A stretch of DNA of 64,000 nucleotides from Rhodococcus sp. ARC_M5 (GTDB lineage Bacteria; Actinomycetota; Actinomycetes; Mycobacteriales; Mycobacteriaceae), in the NCBI RefSeq assembly GCF_022810405.1, contig NZ_JALGQE010000001.1:310001-374000 (forward strand), read 5' to 3'. The notes beneath the pieces are model-generated. The model saw only the letters and a program-made list of their open reading frames with translations. It was not told the DNA's origin and did not search any database. Position 1 is the first letter of the stretch. The number at the start of each line of letters is the position of its first letter. Both the position numbers and the translations under genes were made by a program. This document shows, in pieces, positions 58,318-64,000 of the stretch.

Positions 58318-59112
58318 TCAGGGACGCAGCGTGAGGATCCGCGGCCCGTCCTCGGTGACGGCAACGGTGTGTTCCCAATGCGCGGACCTGGACCCGTCGG
58401 TGGTCACGACCGTCCACCCGTCGTCCAGGATGTCGGTGTCGTACGTACCGAGAGTCAGCATCGGTTCGATCGCGAGGGTGGATCCGACGACCAGCTCCGG
58501 TCCTTTACCGGGCGCGCCTTCGTTCGCGAGGAAAGGCTCCATGTGCATTTCTCGGCCGATGCCGTGACCGCCGTACCCGTCGACGATTCCGTACGTGCGG
58601 CCGTGCGCCTGCTCGGCCGCGTGGGTTCCGGATTCGATGGCGTGTGACACGTCGGTCAGCCGGTTGCCGGGAAGCATCGCGGCGATACCGGCTTCCATCG
58701 AAAGCCTCGTCGCCTCACTCAACATCGCATCGGCCTCGATGATGTCGCCGACACCGAATGTCCACGCAGAGTCTCCGTGCCAACCGTCGAGCACCGCCCC
58801 ACAGTCGATGGACACCAGATCACCTGCGACCAAGAGTTCGTCCGCCGATGGAATGCCGTGCACCACACGGTCGTTCACCGAAGAGCAGATACTGCCGGTG
58901 AAGCCGTGGTAACCGAGGAACGACGGCACGGCACCGGCGTCACGAATGACCGCCTCGGCCACTCGGTCGAGCTCGAGTGTCGACACACCGGGTACCGCCG
59001 CTGCCCGGACGGCAACCAAAGCAGCGCCGACGACCGCGCCGGCCGCAGCCATGGCGTCGAGTTCGCCGGCACTGCGGAACGGCACGACCTTGCGTTTACG
59101 GCCGAACGCCAT
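58318..59112 (-). CDS. map: Methionine aminopeptidase
   Basis: 264 residues. Metal ligands sit in [33 protein letters not shown] and the final Glu of [12 protein letters not shown]. It removes N-terminal Met. Its ATG overlaps the adk stop by one base; a 266-base gap without a gene separates it from infA. Confidence 0.97.
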   Translation of the reverse strand: MAFGRKRKVVPFRSAGELDAMAAAGAVVGAALVAVRAAAVPGVSTLELDRVAEAVIRDAGAVPSFLGYHGFTGSICSSVNDRVVHGIPSADELLVAGDLVSIDCGAVLDGWHGDSAWTFGVGDIIEADAMLSEATRLSMEAGIAAMLPGNRLTDVSHAIESGTHAAEQAHGRTYGIVDGYGGHGIGREMHMEPFLANEGAPGKGPELVVGSTLAIEPMLTLGTYDTDILDDGWTVVTTDGSRSAHWEHTVAVTEDGPRILTLRP

Positions 59113-59666
59113 TACTTGCCGTGGTCCTCGATGGACTTCAGCGCGCGAGCGTTGACCTCGTCCACCTCACCGATCGCGTCGACCGTGACGAGTTGACCCT
59201 CGTAGTAGTCGAGCAGAGGAGCAGTCTCGTCCCGGTACACCTTGAGTCGGTTCCGGATGACGTCTTCCTTGTCGTCCTCGCGTCCGCGCGAGAGCATGCG
59301 TTCGACGACGACGTCCTCGTCGACCACGAAGGACAGTACGGCGTCGAGCTTCGCGTCGAGATCCGCCAGGATGCCGACCAGTGCCTCGGCCTGACCCACC
59401 GAACGGGGGAAGCCGTCGAGCAGGAAGCCGTTGACGGCGTCCGGCTCGGCGAGACGACTGCGGACCATGTCGATGGTCAGCTCACTGGGAACCAGGTCGC
59501 CTGCATCGAGGTACTTCTTCGCTTCGAGTCCGAGCGCCGTCTTCTCACCGATGTTCGCGCGAAACAGGTCGCCGGTCGAGATGTGCGGAACGCCCAGCTT
59601 CTCGGACAGGAGGACGGCTTGGGTGCCTTTGCCGGCACCGGGGGGACCGAGCAGAACAAGTCTCAC
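59112..59666 (-). CDS. adk: Adenylate kinase
   Basis: 184 residues, short type without LID zinc domain. The P-loop is [20 protein letters not shown], followed by [12 protein letters not shown] and [15 protein letters not shown]. It overlaps secY by four bases. Confidence 0.98.
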   Translation of the reverse strand: MRLVLLGPPGAGKGTQAVLLSEKLGVPHISTGDLFRANIGEKTALGLEAKKYLDAGDLVPSELTIDMVRSRLAEPDAVNGFLLDGFPRSVGQAEALVGILADLDAKLDAVLSFVVDEDVVVERMLSRGREDDKEDVIRNRLKVYRDETAPLLDYYEGQLVTVDAIGEVDEVNARALKSIEDHGK

Positions 59667-60985
59667 TTGAGGAACCCTTCGTAGTTACGCTGCATCAGCT
59701 GGCTTTCGATTTGCTTCACGGTGTCCAGGCCGACGCTGACCATGATCAGCACGGCGGTGCCACCGAAGGGGAGGTTCTGTCCTCCACCCGAACTACCGAT
59801 GTCGAGGAACAGGTTCGGGAGCACGGCAATGGTGCCCAGGTAGACCGCTCCCGGCAACGTGATGCGACTGAGGACGTAGTTCAGGTAGTCGGCGGTCGGC
59901 TTGCCCGGACGGATGCCGGGGATGAAGCCACCGAACTTCTTCATTTCGTCAGCGCGCTCTTCGGGGTTGAACGTGATCGCCACGTAGAAGTACGTGAAGA
60001 AGACGATCAGACCGAAGAAGATCGCGATGTAGACCGGGTTCGCGGGGTTCACCAGGTACTCGTTGATGATGCGCTGCCACCAACTCGGATCGACCGCGGT
60101 GCTCGCAGACGTGAGCTGGGCGATGAGGTTCGGCAGGTACAGCAGCGAGGACGCGAAGATCACCGGGATGACGCCGGCCTGATTGACCTTGAGCGGAAGG
60201 TACGTGGACGAGCCGCCGTACATCTTTCGACCGACCATGCGCTTGGCGTACTGGACGGGAATTCGACGCTGCCCCTGCTCGACGAAGACCACGCCGGTGA
60301 TGATCAGGAACGCTGCGAAACAGACGAATCCGAACACGAGTCCGCCGCGGCTCTCGAGGATCGAGTTGCCCTCGGACGGGATACGCGAGGCGATTCCGGC
60401 GAAGATCAGCAGCGACATGCCGTTGCCGACGCCGCGCTCGGTGATGACCTCACCGAACCACATGACGACGGCTGCACCTGCGGTCATGACGAGCACGATG
60501 ATGACCAGGCCGAAGATGCTCTGGTCGGCGATGATGTCCTGCTGGCATCCTTGCAGCAGTTGGCCTCGTGAGGCGAGCGCCACCAGGCCGGTCGCCTGCA
60601 GGATGGCCAACGCGATCGACAGATAACGCGTGTACTGCGTCATCTTGGCCTGTCCCGACTGCCCCTCCTTGCGGAGTTCCTCGAACTTCGGGATGACGAC
60701 GGTGAGCAGCTGCACGATGATGCTGGCGGTGATGTACGGCATGATGCCGATCGCGAACACCGAAAGCTGAAGGAGCGCTCCACCGGAGAACAGGTTGATC
60801 AGCGAGTAGATCCCCGCCGAATCTCCACCGGAGACCTGGTCGATGCATGCTCGGACATTGGCGTAGTCGACACCCGGCGACGGCAGCGTGGCACCGAAGC
60901 GATACAGGGCGACCAGACCGAGCGTGAAGAGGATCTTCCGTCTCAGGTCAGGAGTCCTGAGGGCCGACACGAAGGCGGAAAGCAA
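59663..60985 (-). CDS. secY: Protein translocase subunit SecY
   Basis: 440 residues from TTG at 60985 ([19 protein letters not shown]), chosen because AGGAGG lies four bases upstream and the family begins there. The frame stays open to 61081 but the added residues are not SecY-like. Ten membrane helices, [26 protein letters not shown] and the C-terminal [16 protein letters not shown]. It forms an operon with adk and map. Confidence 0.98.
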   Translation of the reverse strand: MLSAFVSALRTPDLRRKILFTLGLVALYRFGATLPSPGVDYANVRACIDQVSGGDSAGIYSLINLFSGGALLQLSVFAIGIMPYITASIIVQLLTVVIPKFEELRKEGQSGQAKMTQYTRYLSIALAILQATGLVALASRGQLLQGCQQDIIADQSIFGLVIIVLVMTAGAAVVMWFGEVITERGVGNGMSLLIFAGIASRIPSEGNSILESRGGLVFGFVCFAAFLIITGVVFVEQGQRRIPVQYAKRMVGRKMYGGSSTYLPLKVNQAGVIPVIFASSLLYLPNLIAQLTSASTAVDPSWWQRIINEYLVNPANPVYIAIFFGLIVFFTYFYVAITFNPEERADEMKKFGGFIPGIRPGKPTADYLNYVLSRITLPGAVYLGTIAVLPNLFLDIGSSGGGQNLPFGGTAVLIMVSVGLDTVKQIESQLMQRNYEGFLK

Positions 60986-61298
60986 AGATCCTCCTGGCAC
61001 GACTGCATTGACGCTGCGAGTGCTTCGTCGGGAGCGACTGCTGCTCCCGTGAGCCTCACGAGCATGGACTGCAAGCGACATGCGTCGCCCGCATCGAAAC
61101 GAACTTCTGTGAACTCTAGAACTCTAACAGTGCGTATCGAACCGCCCGACGGTCAGTGTTGGACCCTGTCCGTTCGGTCGACCACGGCACGTGGTGCCGA
61201 GGCAACGATGGCCGCAGCTCAGCTGCGAGAGCTGTGGCTGCGGCCATCGTCACGAACTGCTGGTCGATGCGCTGCTAGTCAGCACATCGAACCGATGC
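60986..61298 (-). promoter_or_regulatory. Intergenic region between rplO and secY
   Basis: 313 bases without a gene. A terminator-like stem-loop occupies 61205-61250. The tandem repeat TAGAGTTC-TAGAGTTC on the minus strand (about 61117-61132) and nearby sequence may belong to the secY-adk-map promoter, but no clear -35 was recognised. Confidence 0.5.
61205..61250 (-). terminator. Stem-loop downstream of rplO
   Basis: ACGATGGCCGCAGC and its complement form a 14-bp stem with an 18-base loop. It probably ends the spc operon, though the T run is weak. Confidence 0.6.
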
Positions 61299-61742
61299 TC
61301 ATACCTCGGTTGCAGAACCGCCGGCAGCGGCGATCTTTTCCTTGGCGGAGCCCGTGAACTTGTTGGCCGAGATCTCGACCTTCACGGTCAGGTTTCCGTC
61401 GCCGAGAACCTTGACGGGCTCGTTCTTGCGAACGGCACCCTTGGCGATGAGCTCGGGGATTCCGATCTGACCGCCCTCGGGGAACAGACGCTCGATGTCG
61501 CGCAGGTTCACGACCTGGAACACGACACGGTTGCGGTTGGTGAAGCCCTTGAGCTTCGGGAGCCGCATGTGGAGGGGCATCTGGCCACCCTCGAAGCGTG
61601 CCGGCACGTTCTTGCGTGCGCCGGTTCCCTTGGTACCGCGACCTGCGGTCTTGCCACGCTTGCCACCTTCACCGCGGCCGACACGAATCTTCGTCGACTT
61701 GGATCCGGCTGCGGGGCGCAGGTGGTGCAGTTTGATGGTCAT
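61299..61742 (-). CDS. rplO: 50S ribosomal protein L15
   Basis: 147 residues, [39 protein letters not shown] in order, with [24 protein letters not shown] precedes the start, inside the rpmD 3' end. Confidence 0.98.
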   Translation of the reverse strand: MTIKLHHLRPAAGSKSTKIRVGRGEGGKRGKTAGRGTKGTGARKNVPARFEGGQMPLHMRLPKLKGFTNRNRVVFQVVNLRDIERLFPEGGQIGIPELIAKGAVRKNEPVKVLGDGNLTVKVEISANKFTGSAKEKIAAAGGSATEV

Positions 61743-61744
61743 GG

Positions 61745-61924
61745 TTAGACCTCCTCAACAGTTACGAGGTGGCGCACCGTGTTGACCAGCCCGCGGTTCT
61801 GCGGGTTGTCCTCGCGGACGACCGTCTGGCGGATGCCCTTGAGCCCGAGAGTGCGCAGGCTGTCACGCTGGTTCGCCTTCTGGCCGATGGTGCTCTTGAT
61901 CTGGGTGACCTTCAGCTGAGCCAT
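61745..61924 (-). CDS. rpmD: 50S ribosomal protein L30
   Basis: 59 residues, [20 protein letters not shown], ending LVTVEEV. It was found between rpsE and rplO by reading the minus strand. Its ATG overlaps the rpsE stop by one base. Confidence 0.97.
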   Translation of the reverse strand: MAQLKVTQIKSTIGQKANQRDSLRTLGLKGIRQTVVREDNPQNRGLVNTVRHLVTVEEV

Positions 61925-62598
61925 TACTTCACCGCTCCTGCCTGTGCGCGTGCGCGCAGCATTCCGGCGGGTGCAACCTCTTCGAGGGTCAGGCCGCGGC
62001 GAGCCGCAACTTCCTCGGGACGCTGCAGACCCTTGAGGGCTGCGACGGTCGCGTGCACGACGTTGATGGCGTTGTCGCTACCGAGCGACTTCGACAGCAC
62101 GTCGTGGACACCGGCGCACTCCAGCACGGCACGCACAGCGCCACCGGCGATGACGCCGGTACCGGCGCTGGCCGGACGCAACATGACGACGCCGGCTGCG
62201 GCCTCGCCCTGGATGGGGTGCGTGATGGTGCCGGCGATCATCGGGACGCGGAAGAAGCTCTTGCGAGCTTCCTCGACACCCTTCTGGATGGCCGCGGGAA
62301 CTTCCTTGGCCTTGCCGTAGCCGACGCCGACCAGTCCGTTGCCGTCACCGACGATGACCAGGGCGGTGAAGCTGAAGCGTCGACCACCCTTGACCACCTT
62401 GGAGACGCGGTTGATCGTGACGACCTTCTCGATGAAGTTCGACTTGTCCGCAGCGTTGCCGCCACGGCCGTTGTCACGACGATCGCGACCGCCACCACCG
62501 CGGTTGTCGCCGCGCTGGTTGTTGTCGCCACCTGCGTTGGGGCCACTGTTCTGTCCGGCGGGGCCGCTTCCGCCGTCACGCCGTTGACGTCCCGGCAT
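61924..62598 (-). CDS. rpsE: 30S ribosomal protein S5
   Basis: 224 residues. An N-terminal extension of ~50 Gly/Arg/Asn-rich residues ([19 protein letters not shown]) precedes the S5 core ([20 protein letters not shown]). The core motif [13 protein letters not shown] is present. Confidence 0.98.
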   Translation of the reverse strand: MPGRQRRDGGSGPAGQNSGPNAGGDNNQRGDNRGGGGRDRRDNGRGGNAADKSNFIEKVVTINRVSKVVKGGRRFSFTALVIVGDGNGLVGVGYGKAKEVPAAIQKGVEEARKSFFRVPMIAGTITHPIQGEAAAGVVMLRPASAGTGVIAGGAVRAVLECAGVHDVLSKSLGSDNAINVVHATVAALKGLQRPEEVAARRGLTLEEVAPAGMLRARAQAGAVK

Positions 62599-62632
62599 CA
62601 GGCTGTCCTTCCGTTGTCAGTCATTGTCATCA

Positions 62633-63049
62633 TCAGAACGTCAACCCGCCTTCGCGGGCTGCGTCTGCGAGTGCCGCGATGCGGCCGCTGTAGTTGTTGC
62701 CGCCGCGGTCGAACACGACTGCCTCGACGCCGGCTGCCTTCGCGCGGCTGGCGATGAGCTCGCCGACCTTCGCGCTGACGGCCTTCTTGTCGCCCTCGAG
62801 TGCGCGAACATCGGCTTCGATGCTCGATGCACTTGCAAGCGTGTGGCCCGCGAGGTCGTCGATCAACTGCACGTGGATGTGACGCGAGGACCGGTTGACG
62901 ACCAAGCGAGGACGCTCGGGCGTTCCGGAGATCTTCTTGCGAAGGCGGAAGTGACGACGTGCCTTCGACAGGCGACGCTTCGTCGAGACGTCGGTGCCAC
63001 GCGGAGTGCGCTTGACGACGTTCGCCTTGTCTGCTGTTTGCTGGCTCAT
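62633..63049 (-). CDS. rplR: 50S ribosomal protein L18
   Basis: 138 residues, with [19 protein letters not shown] and [20 protein letters not shown]. It is one base from rplF. Confidence 0.98.
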   Translation of the reverse strand: MSQQTADKANVVKRTPRGTDVSTKRRLSKARRHFRLRKKISGTPERPRLVVNRSSRHIHVQLIDDLAGHTLASASSIEADVRALEGDKKAVSAKVGELIASRAKAAGVEAVVFDRGGNNYSGRIAALADAAREGGLTF

Positions 63050-63050
63050 A

Positions 63051-63590
63051 TCACTTACCTGTCTTTCCGACCTTGCGGCGGATCACTTCACCCTCGTAGC
63101 GGATGCCCTTGCCCTTGTACGGGTCCGGACGCCGCAGACGACGAATGTTGGCAGAGATCTGACCGACCTTCTGCTTGTCGATGCCGACAACGGTGAATCG
63201 CGTGGGCGACTCGACCGTGAACGTGATGCCCTCGGGTGCTTCGATCAGCACGGGATGGCTGTAACCGAGTGCGAACTCGAGGTCCTTGCCCTTGAGTACC
63301 ACGCGGTAACCGACGCCGTGAATCTCCATCTTCGTGGTGTAACCGTTGGTGACACCCGTGATGAGGTTCGAGACGAGAGTGCGTGAGAGGCCATGCAGCG
63401 AGCGGCTCTTGCGCTCGTCGTCGGGCCGCGTGACGGAGATGGTGCCGTCATCGGCGCGAGCGATCTGAATGGGTTCGGCGACCGTCAGGCTCAGGGCACC
63501 CTTGGGGCCCTTGACCGCAACGTTCTGGCCGTCGATGGTGATATCGACGCCAGCGGGGACTGGGACCGGCAATTTTCCAATACGTGACAT
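63051..63590 (-). CDS. rplF: 50S ribosomal protein L6
   Basis: 179 residues, [20 protein letters not shown], with the C-terminal [20 protein letters not shown]. Confidence 0.99.
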   Translation of the reverse strand: MSRIGKLPVPVPAGVDITIDGQNVAVKGPKGALSLTVAEPIQIARADDGTISVTRPDDERKSRSLHGLSRTLVSNLITGVTNGYTTKMEIHGVGYRVVLKGKDLEFALGYSHPVLIEAPEGITFTVESPTRFTVVGIDKQKVGQISANIRRLRRPDPYKGKGIRYEGEVIRRKVGKTGK

Positions 63591-63604
63591 GGTGGTGGCC
63601 TCCC

Positions 63605-63997
63605 CTACCAGACGTAGGCGAGGACTTCTCCGCCCACACCCTGCTTGGCCGCCTGACGCTCCGTGAGCAGACCGGTGGACGTGGAGATGATCGCCACGCC
63701 CAGGCCGCCGAGAACCTTGGGCAGATTGGTGGATTTTGCGTACACCCGGAGACCGGGCTTGGAGACGCGTCGCACGCCGGCGAGGCTGCGCTCACGGCTC
63801 GGGCCGTACTTCAGATCGACGATGAGGGTCTTGCCCACCTCGGCGTCTTCCGTGCGGTAGTCGGAGATGTAGCCCTCGCGCTTGAGGATCTCGGCGATGT
63901 TCGCCTTGAGCTTCGAGTGGGGAAGCTTCACCTCGTCGTGGTACGCCGAATTGGCGTTGCGCAGACGGGTCAAGAAGTCTGCAATTGGATCGGTCAT
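63605..63997 (-). CDS. rpsH: 30S ribosomal protein S8
   Basis: 130 residues, [20 protein letters not shown], with the C-terminal [19 protein letters not shown]. The complete gene fits at the window edge; the rest of the spc operon continues beyond. Confidence 0.98.
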   Translation of the reverse strand: MTDPIADFLTRLRNANSAYHDEVKLPHSKLKANIAEILKREGYISDYRTEDAEVGKTLIVDLKYGPSRERSLAGVRRVSKPGLRVYAKSTNLPKVLGGLGVAIISTSTGLLTERQAAKQGVGGEVLAYVW

Positions 63998-64000
63998 CGT

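Overview
The window is a stretch of chromosome from a high-GC actinobacterium of the order Mycobacteriales, most likely Rhodococcus in the broad sense (Nocardiaceae). The basis is protein-level similarity and gene order. From position 8 kb rightward it follows, from memory of that map, the Mycobacterium tuberculosis Rv3396c-Rv3462c block: guaA, choD-like, guaB3, guaB2, DUF5319, rsdA/sigD, whiB3, groEL1/groES, the tsa genes, alr, nnr, glmS, glmM, rpsI/rplM, ESX-4, truA, rplQ/rpoA and the alpha and spc ribosomal operons. Lineage-specific genes are inserted. No tRNA, rRNA, insertion sequence, prophage or CRISPR array was seen.

0-8 kb is the accessory end. It holds an SOS mutasome (imuA-like, and the 5' end of imuB) behind a near-consensus LexA box, a Ser/Thr kinase, a protein joining a MerR DNA-binding domain to DNA sliding-clamp domains, an HNH-like nuclease with an altered His, and an envelope-stress three-component module. 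That module is a LuxR regulator and a PspC histidine kinase, divergent from a PspC/LiaF-like membrane protein. Its promoter region carries two near-identical inverted repeats.

8-21 kb is GMP synthesis (guaA, guaB3, guaB2) with a GMC oxidoreductase, then the SigD/RsdA sigma/anti-sigma pair, whiB3 with a long leader, and a groES-groEL operon under a CIRCE operator. A membrane-anchored Hsp70/actin-fold protein is divergent from groES.

21-38 kb is housekeeping: t6A tRNA modification (tsaD, rimI, tsaB, tsaE), alr, nnr, glmS and glmM for cell-wall precursors, and rpsI/rplM. A translationally coupled three-gene cassette at 32.2-34.6 kb has features of a type VII secretion substrate pair. A catalytically altered alpha/beta-hydrolase-fold gene lies beside it.

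38-53 kb is a complete ESX-4 type VII secretion locus: two WXG100 genes, an actin-fold type VII-associated protein, eccC, eccD, mycP, eccB and also eccE. A luciferase-like oxidoreductase sits between eccC and eccD.

53-64 kb is, on the minus strand, truA, rplQ, rpoA, rpsD, rpsK, rpsM, rpmJ, infA, map, adk, secY, rplO, rpmD, rpsE, rplR, rplF and rpsH. A terminator-like hairpin lies inside the 5' coding region of truA.
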